NCBI GenBank assembly: GCA_025363455.1
Contig: JANYDW010000067.1
Coordinates: forward strand, 1 to 39,110
DNA from: Oleiharenicola sp.
Lineage (GTDB): Bacteria; Verrucomicrobiota; Verrucomicrobiia; Opitutales; Opitutaceae
Reading direction: 5' to 3'
Length of the DNA stretch: 39,110 nt
The number at the start of each line of letters is the position of its first letter. The first letter of the stretch is position 1. This document shows positions 8,470-16,122 of the stretch, piece by piece. The position numbers were made by a program, and so were the translations under genes. Below the pieces are notes generated by a model that was not told the DNA's origin, did no database searches, and saw nothing but the letters and a program-made list of their open reading frames with translations.

Positions 8470-9408
8470 ATGGAAATTTACCTGCCCACGCTGGAATCGA
8501 AGATGGTCGCGCTCGTCGCGGCATTCCGGTTCATCGTGTTCGCGATCATGGTGGTGGGGCTCGTGGCCTACGCCGCCAGCGGTCGGGGGCACAGCGCGGG
8601 GCTGTTGGTGCCTCTCGCCAAAGCCATAGTGATCATCGCGGCCGTTGCCTACATGGACGCATGGTTTCCCAAAGTGGAACAGGTCTTCCTGGCGGTTGCG
8701 GAGTATATCAACCCCGGCTACAATGAGCATCCGACGTCTGCCTCCGACACGATCCGTGAATCGACCACGACCAATCCGGAGGGGAAGGAGTGGTCCTGGC
8801 GGCACCTGAACGAGTCGATCTATCAGGCCATGTCTCAAGCGATGGCCAACATCTTCATCTATCTCGGCACGCTCCTGACGGTGCCGATGCTGATTCTGCA
8901 ATATGTGCTGCGCTGGCTTCTGTATCTGGTGACGCCCTTCATGCTGGCACTGTTCATGGTCCCCGGTCTGGGCGGCTTGGCGGTGAGATTCTTTCAGCAA
9001 CTGCTCGCCATCCTCGCATGGCCGGTTGGATTCGCCATTACCAACCTGGTCGCGCTGGCGGTGTGGACCGATTTCCGCAACGCGGTCGGGGCGAACCCTA
9101 CTACGGTGGGGGACGCACTCTATTCACCGCTGCTGACCTTCATGGGCGGCATCCTGGCGACCATCATGATTATCGTCGGGATGATCGCCACGCCCATTGT
9201 CATGCAGGCGATCTTCGCCCAAGGGCAGGCGTTCACGGGTGCCTCGGGCAACCCCGCGAGTATCGTCAATACCGGCTCCCGCTCCATCTACGGGTTGAGC
9301 TACAAACTGGGCCAGAGTCGGGCGGCGGTGCCGCTGCCACTGAGCACGCCCGCGGCCGGTGCGCCGCCATCAAACCCGCCGCCGATGGCCGCAAGGCCGG
9401 GTATTTGA
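8470..9408 (+). CDS. VirB6/TrbL-like polytopic membrane protein
   Basis: The 312-residue protein has at least six hydrophobic segments: two near residues 15-35 and 45-65, a cluster around 125-200 (including LLTVPMLILQYVLRWLLYLV) and one near 220-245. The C-terminal tail is rich in Ala and Pro. VirB6/TrbL proteins form part of the inner-membrane channel and have this layout. It sits between the VirB5 and VirB8 positions, as TrbL does. Confidence 0.7.
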   Translation: MEIYLPTLESKMVALVAAFRFIVFAIMVVGLVAYAASGRGHSAGLLVPLAKAIVIIAAVAYMDAWFPKVEQVFLAVAEYINPGYNEHPTSASDTIRESTTTNPEGKEWSWRHLNESIYQAMSQAMANIFIYLGTLLTVPMLILQYVLRWLLYLVTPFMLALFMVPGLGGLAVRFFQQLLAILAWPVGFAITNLVALAVWTDFRNAVGANPTTVGDALYSPLLTFMGGILATIMIIVGMIATPIVMQAIFAQGQAFTGASGNPASIVNTGSRSIYGLSYKLGQSRAAVPLPLSTPAAGAPPSNPPPMAARPGI

Positions 9409-9417
9409 GGAAACACT

Positions 9418-10104
9418 ATGTCCACCGCTGAAACAACCGCTCCGCTCCCTTTGCGCGAAACACCCGTCGATCAAGCCAGGCGACTGCCGGCCGGTGCGGT
9501 GCGCGGGACGGGTTTCTCCCCGGCGAAACTCTTTGCCGACCATGCTTTCGCCGCACGCGTGTGGTTCCTCGTGGCGTGCGCGGCACTAGGCTTCTGCGTG
9601 ATTCAGCCGTATCTTATCATCAACGCCTATCGGGCGCGCGAGCGGGTCGTCGTGCTGGACGGAGCGGGATCGTTCTCCGTGTCGCCCCTGCTGGGTTTTG
9701 AAGAGGCGAAGGATCTGCACGAGGCGATGGCACTGTGGGCGACGCTGGCGCTGTTTCAGCGTAACCCGAAAGGTTGGGACTATCCCGACATGCTGCAAAA
9801 GCTGCTGCTCACGGATGCCTACAACAAGGCGACGGCGGAGAGGGAGAAATCCCAGCCGGAGTTTGAGGTGAAGAATATCCACCAGAAACCGGAAGTCTTC
9901 AAAATCGACATTCTGCGCACCCGCGAGGATCGCGTGCTGGTGAAAGTGGAAGGCCAGTTGGTGCGGACCGGGGTCTTTGAAAATCAGACTTTCACGGAAA
10001 GCCCGAAATTCACGCTCACCCTCACGTTCGCGCGCAATCCCGACATGCTGGCGAACAAACGTTATCCCCTCGGTGTATGGAGCTACGAATCCACCATTTT
10101 CTAA
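9418..10104 (+). CDS. VirB8/TrbF-like inner-membrane pore protein
   Basis: The 228-residue protein has a cytoplasmic N-terminus, one membrane segment (about residues 48-69) and a periplasmic domain of about 155 residues. The size, bitopic topology and position match VirB8/TrbF, which bridges the inner-membrane complex and the outer-membrane core. The C-terminal half alternates predicted strands with polar turns, consistent with the NTF2-like VirB8 fold. GAGG lies just before the ATG. Its last 28 bp overlap the following VirB9-like gene. Confidence 0.7.
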   Translation: MSTAETTAPLPLRETPVDQARRLPAGAVRGTGFSPAKLFADHAFAARVWFLVACAALGFCVIQPYLIINAYRARERVVVLDGAGSFSVSPLLGFEEAKDLHEAMALWATLALFQRNPKGWDYPDMLQKLLLTDAYNKATAEREKSQPEFEVKNIHQKPEVFKIDILRTREDRVLVKVEGQLVRTGVFENQTFTESPKFTLTLTFARNPDMLANKRYPLGVWSYESTIF

Positions 10105-10934
10105 GCTTGGGCCTCGTGCTCCTGTTCGGCGTGCGAGCCGACGCCGGGCCGTCGGTGAAGCAATTCCCGCTGGATGAGCGCATGGTCTATGAAATCCCCA
10201 TCAGCGGGGATGCGCCGACGACGCTCATGTTTCCGTCTGCACTGACAGCCATCGAGGCCGCCAATGTCGCGACGAGCTTGGACACCCCGGCGCCCGTCCT
10301 GCTGGCATACACCCCGGGGAGATATTTCTTCAGCGTCCGGGCGCTGGAGCCGAATGCGCGGGCTGCCGTCAACGTGGTATGGAAAAACAAAACCTATGTG
10401 CTGCGCTTTGCCGCCAGCGCGGAACCGTATGGCTCGGTCACGTTTTATGAGGATGAATTGGCGGGCAAGAGCGCGGCGTTGCATCGCCGGGTCACGCCGG
10501 AAGTGCTGCTGGGGCTGCTCGACCGGGCCAAGAGCTTTGCACTCGTGCAGGGCCAATATCCGGAGGCAGTGCAGCAAATCGAGCGGGCGACACCAGGCAG
10601 CGTGACTTACTACCGGGATTTCCGGGTGACGGTGGAGGAGGTCTTCCGCTTCGATCCGGAGGACACTTTGATCCTGCGGGTGCGTTTCGAGAACACGGGA
10701 GACAGCGAAGTCATATACCAGCCGCAGCGGCTGGCGGCGCGGGTCGGGGTCAACGTGTATTATGCCAGCCTCGCCGATGCTTCGGGCATCGTGCCGCCGA
10801 AGGCGGCAACCACGGGCTATTTCGCGATTACTGGCACGCCGCGCGGCGGCCGGGCCAATCTCAGTATCAAGAATAACTTCAGCGTCATTGTTCCAAGGGT
10901 GGAACGGGACGCCAAACTCGTGGTGACACAATGA
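10077..10934 (+). CDS. VirB9/TrbG-position outer-complex protein
   Basis: The 285-residue protein starts with a signal peptide (hydrophobic FLSLGLVLLFGV, then an Ala-x-Ala site near residue 24). The rest is beta-rich, with an N-terminal section like the VirB9/TrbG domain (MVYEIPISGDAPTTLMFPS). The C-terminal half (VEEVFRFDPEDTLILRVRFE onward) looks like a second beta-sandwich and is not a textbook VirB9 C-domain. It overlaps both the VirB8- and VirB10-like genes, so the three are probably made together. Position is the main evidence. Confidence 0.6.
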   Translation: MELRIHHFLSLGLVLLFGVRADAGPSVKQFPLDERMVYEIPISGDAPTTLMFPSALTAIEAANVATSLDTPAPVLLAYTPGRYFFSVRALEPNARAAVNVVWKNKTYVLRFAASAEPYGSVTFYEDELAGKSAALHRRVTPEVLLGLLDRAKSFALVQGQYPEAVQQIERATPGSVTYYRDFRVTVEEVFRFDPEDTLILRVRFENTGDSEVIYQPQRLAARVGVNVYYASLADASGIVPPKAATTGYFAITGTPRGGRANLSIKNNFSVIVPRVERDAKLVVTQ

Positions 10935-11998
10935 AGCTCTGGTCGTTCCTCAAATCGCCAACGGGCAACCTCGCCGTGTTCGTTTGCTTCGCCGTGATCG
11001 GTGGTCTTCTGATTCAGCGCAGCAATGCGCGGGAAAAAGCGCGAACTTCACAGATGACAAAAGTCGAGGATGCGGGGTCGCATCCGTTGCGTGAATCCAT
11101 TCTGCGTGCTGGCCAGCCCCTCAAGGTGCCACCTGCAAATCCTCGGGGAGCAACAGAGCAGGCGTCAGCCACAGCAGGGGATGATGGCGGTGCGGCAGCA
11201 CGATCCCATGCTGCTCGCGGTGCACGCGCGGATCGGACAGAAGCGAAGCCACGGGTGCTACCCATCAGCCTGTTCTCGGGCACTTCGGCCAGCGAAGGCC
11301 CGGCGTTGTCCAGAACCTATGCGCCGTTCGGCCGGCTGATACCGTGCGAGACGGTCATTACGATTGAATCCTCAAAGCTTGATACCCCGGTCATTGGGTT
11401 GGTGACGGAGGACATCTGGCACGGCGGGCAACTCATCATTCCAGCAGGAACCGAGGTGCATGGTCGGGCCTCACTGGACCGGGCGCGGGAGCGCATTGCC
11501 GTTTCCGGCAAATGGGTGGTTGTCTGGCGGGATGGCAGTTCCCTCAACGGGACGGAACTCGTCTTAAACGGCATCGCGCTGGACCGCGCCAAGGATGATG
11601 CGACCGGGGAATTCGGTCTGCGCGACGGCTCGGCCGGTCTGCTCGGCGACTTGGTCAAGTCGGACGACTGGCAGGAAATCAAGCTGTTTGCCTCGACCTT
11701 CCTCGGCGGCTTCGCCGGCGGGCTGCAGCAGTTGCAGAATCAGGGCACAGCCTTTGGCGGGGTGGTGCAGGTGCCGGTGGTATCTGGTCGCAACGCCGCG
11801 CTGCAAGGCACGGCGGACGTGCTGAACGCCTATGCCCGGCAGATTCAGGAAGCGATTGCGAAGGACGGCTTCTTCGTCCGCGTGCCGGCGGGCAAGCAAT
11901 TCTACCTCTACGTCACGGAGACCATTGACCAAGCCAAGGGGACCAGAGGCAACGTGGCCAACGCTCAAATCTGGAGAAACGATCATGAAAAGAACTAG
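10931..11998 (+). CDS. virB10: VirB10/TrbI-like core-complex protein
   Basis: The 355-residue protein has one membrane segment near the N-terminus (about residues 13-28), a polar linker (30-115) and a C-terminal VirB10/TrbI domain. Recognisable parts are LIPCETVITIESS, a GQLIIPAGTEVHGRA strand pair typical of TrbI, and near the end DGFFVRVPAGKQFYLYV. VirB10 spans the envelope and gates the outer-membrane channel. It begins inside the VirB9-like gene (4 bp) and ends inside the next lipoprotein gene (14 bp). Confidence 0.8.
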   Translation: MKLWSFLKSPTGNLAVFVCFAVIGGLLIQRSNAREKARTSQMTKVEDAGSHPLRESILRAGQPLKVPPANPRGATEQASATAGDDGGAAARSHAARGARADRTEAKPRVLPISLFSGTSASEGPALSRTYAPFGRLIPCETVITIESSKLDTPVIGLVTEDIWHGGQLIIPAGTEVHGRASLDRARERIAVSGKWVVVWRDGSSLNGTELVLNGIALDRAKDDATGEFGLRDGSAGLLGDLVKSDDWQEIKLFASTFLGGFAGGLQQLQNQGTAFGGVVQVPVVSGRNAALQGTADVLNAYARQIQEAIAKDGFFVRVPAGKQFYLYVTETIDQAKGTRGNVANAQIWRNDHEKN

Positions 11999-12503
11999 CA
12001 CCCTGTTTTTGAGTCTGGTCTTGGCGCTCTGTGCCGGCTGCGAAACGATGTCAAAGAAGGCGTCGGTAATTCCTCCCCCACCTGCACCGCCTACGGTTGC
12101 ACCCGTCTCCGGGACTGATCTCGACCAAACAAACGTGGAAAAGGTTCGGGTTGGCGAAACGCTCAAGTCCTATCCCATCGGTCGCTACGTCGATCCGCAG
12201 GATTCCAATGTGATGCACGAGGCACACGTCGTCTATCGTAAGGAGGCCGGGGCGGATTGGAACCTGAACCCCAATGCGCCTACGGTGGTGCCGCTGGGTC
12301 CGGTGCTGGCGGTCGCCGACCCGGCCCGCACGCCGAATCCGCTGCCGGCGGAACTGGAACGGAAGATGGCGGAGCAAAACCAGCTTGTTGCGACGCTCAT
12401 TGAGCAGAACGAGGCGCTGTCGGCTCAACTGACCAGGTTGACCAAGGATATGGCGGATATGCGCGCCCGGCAATCCACGCGGAACGCGGAAGGAGGGAAG
12501 TGA
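11985..12503 (+). CDS. Lipoprotein with C-terminal coiled coil
   Basis: The start is ATG 11985, inside the end of the VirB10-like gene. The 172-residue product has a signal ending in the lipobox ALCAGC at about residue 18, a proline-rich linker (PPPPAPP), a central segment with MHEAHVVYRKE and a C-terminal coiled coil (about 125-165). It resembles small outer-membrane-anchored accessory proteins of secretion systems and may be VirB7-like. It is the third lipoprotein in this operon. Confidence 0.65.
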   Translation: MKRTSTLFLSLVLALCAGCETMSKKASVIPPPPAPPTVAPVSGTDLDQTNVEKVRVGETLKSYPIGRYVDPQDSNVMHEAHVVYRKEAGADWNLNPNAPTVVPLGPVLAVADPARTPNPLPAELERKMAEQNQLVATLIEQNEALSAQLTRLTKDMADMRARQSTRNAEGGK

Positions 12504-12504
12504 C

Positions 12505-12765
12505 ATGGAAACAAAGGAACCGCCAACGCTCGAAGGCCTGCCGCTCGTGCTGCCGCCGCATCTGACGGCGAACTTCGAGAAGGCTGACAGCCTGATAAGA
12601 GAGTTCTACGGCCAGAGCCCGGGCGTCCCGGCCTTGGTGCGGCTTTGGGTCGCGTGCGGCACATCCCGGCGTATCCAGCGTGAATTCGAGCGTGCGGTCC
12701 TCGACATCAAGCGGAAAACCATAAACCCGAATGAGGAGTGCGAATTCGATGAAGACTGTCTCTGA
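12505..12765 (+). CDS. Small acidic-tailed protein of unknown function
   Basis: The gene has a perfect ribosome binding site (AGGAGG at 12491-12496, eight bases before the ATG). It encodes 86 residues, mostly helical, with an acidic C-terminus (NEECEFDEDCL). No signal peptide or membrane segment is visible. It follows the lipoprotein gene after 1 bp, so it is part of the transfer operon. I do not recognise the family. Confidence 0.6.
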   Translation: METKEPPTLEGLPLVLPPHLTANFEKADSLIREFYGQSPGVPALVRLWVACGTSRRIQREFERAVLDIKRKTINPNEECEFDEDCL

Positions 12766-12868
12766 CTTTGGGCGATTCTCGCCTAAACAAGGTCAAGTGC
12801 CACTGGCGACCAGCCGCCTTGTTCAACCAATGGCTGGGGAAAAACAGGAGGCATTATGCCATCACTAA
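12749..12868 (+). CDS. Possible 39-residue bridging ORF or leader peptide
   Basis: ATG 12749 opens a 39-codon frame (MKTVSDFGRFSPKQ...) ending at TAA 12866-12868. GAGGAG at 12733-12738 is a good ribosome binding site ten bases upstream. The ORF overlaps the end of the 86-residue gene and runs past the start of the 124-residue gene. It could couple translation of the two, or act as a leader peptide for the hairpins inside it. The product matches nothing I know, and coding status is uncertain. Confidence 0.35.
   Translation: MKTVSDFGRFSPKQGQVPLATSRLVQPMAGEKQEALCHH
12786..12851 (+). promoter_or_regulatory. Alternative hairpins before the 124-residue gene
   Basis: Two mutually exclusive pairings are visible. 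In one, AACAAGG (12786-12792) pairs with CCTTGTT (12817-12823) around an inner CTGG-cga-CCAG hairpin (12803-12813). In the other, CCAGCC (12810-12815) pairs with GGCTGG (12832-12837). The second stem ends eight bases before the AGGAGG ribosome binding site (12846-12851). The arrangement resembles a translational attenuator, but folding energies were not computed. Confidence 0.35.
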
Positions 12869-13230
12869 AACAAGCAGTCGCCGATAAAAAGGCGCAGGAA
12901 CCCACGCTTCGGAGAAACCCGGAGATCGACGCCAAACTGGACAAGTTCATCCAGGAAAACCCGAAGCTGCTCGAGTATTATTCCGGGCTCAGCAAAGAAG
13001 AGCTGATCCGGAAGCAGATGCTCGGGAAGATGCAGCGGAGCGAATACACCAACGGCCGCAACGAGGAGATCAAGGCCTGGGTGGAAGAGCACCCCGAGAT
13101 CAAAGCGAAGATCGAGGAGCGCATCCGCAACGTGCCGGAGGCCAACCGTGAACGGGCGTTCATCAACGCCGCGAAGACGGAGGCCATGAACCAGACGGTG
13201 CGACCCGCCGGCCCCAGCGTTCGTCCGTAG
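12856..13230 (+). CDS. Conserved-looking charged helical protein, unknown function
   Basis: The 124-residue protein is highly charged and almost wholly helical, with two similar helical segments: NPEIDAKLDKFIQENPKLLE and later IKAWVEEHPEIKAKIEERI. This internal similarity suggests a duplicated helical unit. There is no signal or membrane segment. AGGAGG lies four bases before the ATG. It is the last gene before the strong terminator at 13248 and so the probable end of the transfer operon. Function is unknown; a DNA-associated or regulatory role would fit the composition only loosely. Confidence 0.65.
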   Translation: MPSLKQAVADKKAQEPTLRRNPEIDAKLDKFIQENPKLLEYYSGLSKEELIRKQMLGKMQRSEYTNGRNEEIKAWVEEHPEIKAKIEERIRNVPEANRERAFINAAKTEAMNQTVRPAGPSVRP

Positions 13231-13247
13231 TTGCAGGGGATTCCTGG

Positions 13248-13279
13248 GCGGCGGGTGCTTCGGCACCCGCCGCTTTTTT
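13248..13279 (+). terminator. Rho-independent terminator with UUCG tetraloop
   Basis: An 11-bp perfect stem (GCGGCGGGTGC at 13248-13258 with GCACCCGCCGC at 13263-13273) closes a TTCG loop and is followed by six T (13274-13279). It ends the conjugation operon, 18 bp after the stop of the 124-residue gene. Confidence 0.95.
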
Positions 13280-13671
13280 GTTCACATTGCGGTGCCCTCT
13301 GCTGGAAAATCCAGGCCGTGGATAACCACAAGCATCTCGAAATCTCTGGCCCCTTTGCCGGGCTCTGGGTGCGACCGACGGGGGCGCTGCGCGAGGCCGG
13401 TTACAGGAGCCGCAGGATGGTCCAGGCGGACAATCAGGTCGGCGCGTTGCATCCGTATATTTCGATCCATGACTACGGCAAATATGCCGATGCTGAGGGC
13501 AGAAAATGGCTCGGCTTAAAGGGCCGGGAAGAATGCCGGGGCTCCATGAGCTCCGCGGTCTGCGCAACGGTGAGCGTTTGCGCCATCCCGCGCCGCCGCC
13601 GGATGCGGTGTGCGGCACTTTCGGAATCGGGTTCTCGGCGATCCAGCCGCGCTGAAAGGTGAGAGGTTCAG
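13280..13671. other. Gene-poor scar between terminator and alcohol dehydrogenase remnant
   Basis: This stretch has short open frames on both strands, none convincing. A plus frame from GTG 13319 reads HPYISIHDYGKYADAEGRKW in its middle and then degenerates into Arg-rich sequence. Another short plus frame (ATG 13506) ends GTFGIGFSAIQPR just before the dehydrogenase remnant. These may be pieces of decayed genes, but I recognise none of them. Confidence 0.4.
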
Positions 13672-14094
13672 CCAAGACGCTGTTACGACGTGTCTATCCG
13701 GGCCCAAAATCCCCGGTTATCCCGGGCTCTGACGGCGTTGGCACGGTGGAGAGTCTTGGAGGTGGCCTCGAATAATCATGGCTCGGACGCGAAGTGCTCA
13801 TTAACCCCGGTTTGCAATGGGGGACGGACGTGGCCGCCCAATCCACGGCATTCAATATTCTCGGGTTTCCATCGCACGGCACCTTTGCCGAAAAAGTGAC
13901 CGTGCAAGTGCCACAGCTATCCGCTAAACTTGGGCATTTGTCCTCGGACGAGGCTGCGGCGCTTCCTCTCTCCGGTTTGACTGCTTATCGGGCCATGGTT
14001 TCGCGCGGCGGGCTGAAGAAAGGAGAGAAGGTGTTTATTGCGGGGATCGGTGGGGGGGTGGCTCTCTTCGCCCTGCAATTTGCCGTGGCGATTG
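13672..14094 (+). pseudogene. Zinc-type alcohol dehydrogenase/quinone oxidoreductase remnant
   Basis: Fragments align with the central part of medium-chain dehydrogenases: a DVSIR piece, then after a frame change YPGPKSPVIPGSDGVGTVESL, an in-frame TAA at 13773-13775, and a clean stretch from REVLINPGLQWG through GTFAEKVTVQVPQL to GLTAYRAMVSRGGL and KVFIAGIGGGVALFALQFAVA, the start of the nucleotide-binding fold. The N-terminal catalytic part and everything after the cofactor glycines are missing. The 3' break at about 14094 lies only 8 bp from the end of the convergent small membrane gene, so this is a deletion or recombination junction. Confidence 0.85.
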
Positions 14095-14101
14095 TCCGCC
14101 C

Positions 14102-14302
14102 TCATTGTTTGGCGGAGCGACGGGCGAGCCAGAGCATGACGGCGCCGAAGAGCACGAAGATCACGCCCCAGCGCAGGTTCACGTTCTGCCCGAGCGAGTG
14201 GGTCGCGTAGATGGCGGAATCGGAAAGGAGGCCGTAAACCAAAAGGATGGCGCCGAGCAAAGAGAAGAGCAGGCCCATCGGAAAGCGGATGTCGAGTTGC
14301 AT
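14102..14302 (-). CDS. Small two-segment membrane protein beside the symporter
   Basis: The 66-residue product has two membrane helices (about residues 8-28 and 42-60) and a short basic tail (LARRSAKQ). It lies 18 bp downstream of the SSS symporter on the same strand, so it is probably co-transcribed. It may be an accessory subunit of the transporter, but this is inferred from adjacency. The open frame is clean and the hydrophobic pattern is convincing. Confidence 0.7.
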   Translation of the reverse strand: MQLDIRFPMGLLFSLLGAILLVYGLLSDSAIYATHSLGQNVNLRWGVIFVLFGAVMLWLARRSAKQ

Positions 14303-14320
14303 AGGATGAAGCGTCGGTGG

Positions 14321-16057
14321 TTACCAGAAGATGAGATTCAGCCCGGCCGTGGCGGCGAGAACGAGGAGGCCGAGCGGCACGGGACGTGCATACCACGGGC
14401 CGTCGTGGTCGCGCGGCACCTCGGTCAGCGAATAGACGAGGCCGCGGAGCTGATCGTCGGTCCGGTTGGGCGCGGTGGCGAGCGAGATGACCAGTGTGCC
14501 GGCGAAGCAGCCGGTGAACGCGAAGAGGGCCATCCAGAAGCTCTGCGCCATCGGGCTGGCGAAGGTGTGCTGCACGGAAATCCAACCGCCCTTGAGGAGC
14601 GAAGCGGTCTCACCCACCGGCAGGGTATTGCCTTGGAAAAGCGCAGCGGTCGTGGTGCCGACGAGCAGGCCGAAGAATGCGCCGTGTCCGGTGGCCCGCC
14701 GCCAGAACATTCCGAGCAAAAAGATGGCGAAGAGCGGGGCGTTGACGAAACCGAACACCAGCTGGAGCATATCCATGATGTTGTTGAATTTCGTCGCCGC
14801 ATAAGCGCACGCGGCGGAGATCAACAGGCCGACCACGGTCGTGATGCGCCCGACCTTGATGAGATGCGCGTCCGAGGCATCGGGTTTGAACCAGCGCTGG
14901 TAGAGATCATAGGTCCAGACGGTGTTGAACGCGGTGACGTTGCCGGCCATGCCCGACATGAAGGAGGCCATGAGCGCGGTGAGGCCGATGCCCAGCATGC
15001 CGTGCGGAAAATATTTCGCGAGCAGGGCGGGCACGACCATGTTGTAGTCGGGGTGCCCGTCGGCACCAAGTGGCAGCCCAATGGCGGTCGGGCCACCCCG
15101 CTGCAGGAGCGCGATGGCGATCATGCCCGGCAGGATCACGAGCACGGGGAACAGCATCTTGGGGATGGCGGCGAGGAGTGGCGTGCGGCGGGCCGCGCTC
15201 ATGTCCTTGGCGGCCATGGCCCGCTGGATGACCAGGAAGTCCGTGCACCAGTAGCCGAAGGAGAGCACGAAACCCAGGCCCGCGACCAAGCCGAACCACT
15301 CGATGCCGATGGGATTGGCCGCGGCATCGCCCATGTACTGCCAAGAGTGGCTCCATGCTCCCGGCATGCCGCGCGCTTCCGAATAGGCGCCGAGATGCTG
15401 CATCAGTCCGCCCCATCCGCCAATGTCCCTGAGTCCGAGCAGCACGAGGGGCAGGAAGCCCAGCACGATAAGAAAGAATTGCAGGACTTCGTTGTAGATC
15501 GCGGAGGTAAGGCCCCCAGAGTGAATGTAGACCAGCACGATGGCGCTCGACAGAAAAATGCAGAGGTCGAAATCCCAGCCGAGGATGGCGTTCAGGAGCT
15601 TGGCCAGGGCAAACATCGAGATTCCGGAGGAGAAGACCGTCATCACGGCGAAGGAGAGCGCGTTGAGCGTGCGGGTCTTTTCGTCGAAGCGCAGCTTGAG
15701 ATACTCCGGGACGGAGCGCGCCTTCGAGCCATAGTAGAATGGCATCATAAAAATGCCCACGAAGACCATCGCGGGGATCGCCCCCACCCAGTAGAAGTGG
15801 CTCGTCGCGATGCCGTATTTCGCGCCGGAGGCGGCCATGCCCATGACCTCCTGCGCGCCGAGGTTGGCACCGATGAAACCCAGCGCGCAGATCCACGCCG
15901 GCAGCGAGCGACCCGATTCGAAAAAGTCCGCGCTGGTCTTCAGGTATTTCTTCAGCACCCAACCGATGCCGATGACAAAGCCGAAATAAAGCGCGAGGAT
16001 CAGGTAATCAACCACGGCCAGGTGCAGCGAGACGGTTGAGAGGGCGTTGGAAGGCAT
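14321..16057 (-). CDS. SSS-family sodium:solute symporter (SGLT-like)
   Basis: The 578-residue protein is an inner-membrane sodium-coupled symporter with about 14 hydrophobic helices. The family signature region is seen early (FFESGRSLPAWICALGFIGA, then LGAQEVMG), and MASFMSGMAGNVTAFNTVW in the middle is typical of SGLT-type sugar carriers. The downstream neighbour is a small membrane protein and upstream lie galT and a GH43 enzyme, so galactose or a related sugar is the likely substrate. The start ATG at 16057 has no Shine-Dalgarno sequence, but the N-terminus is where the family begins. A long open frame on the opposite strand is a codon-bias shadow. Confidence 0.9.
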   Translation of the reverse strand: MPSNALSTVSLHLAVVDYLILALYFGFVIGIGWVLKKYLKTSADFFESGRSLPAWICALGFIGANLGAQEVMGMAASGAKYGIATSHFYWVGAIPAMVFVGIFMMPFYYGSKARSVPEYLKLRFDEKTRTLNALSFAVMTVFSSGISMFALAKLLNAILGWDFDLCIFLSSAIVLVYIHSGGLTSAIYNEVLQFFLIVLGFLPLVLLGLRDIGGWGGLMQHLGAYSEARGMPGAWSHSWQYMGDAAANPIGIEWFGLVAGLGFVLSFGYWCTDFLVIQRAMAAKDMSAARRTPLLAAIPKMLFPVLVILPGMIAIALLQRGGPTAIGLPLGADGHPDYNMVVPALLAKYFPHGMLGIGLTALMASFMSGMAGNVTAFNTVWTYDLYQRWFKPDASDAHLIKVGRITTVVGLLISAACAYAATKFNNIMDMLQLVFGFVNAPLFAIFLLGMFWRRATGHGAFFGLLVGTTTAALFQGNTLPVGETASLLKGGWISVQHTFASPMAQSFWMALFAFTGCFAGTLVISLATAPNRTDDQLRGLVYSLTEVPRDHDGPWYARPVPLGLLVLAATAGLNLIFW

Positions 16058-16122
16058 GGGGGGAGAGGGCGGGAGGGTCGTCGGGTTATGGTTGGGACAA
16101 TCGAGTGCGGCACGCGGGCGTG

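Noticed and set aside
14105..16039. 644-residue open frame on the plus strand
   Set aside because: It lies opposite the symporter gene, is rich in Glu, His, Arg and Gly with no domain, and arises from GC-rich codons; the minus-strand protein has clear family motifs.
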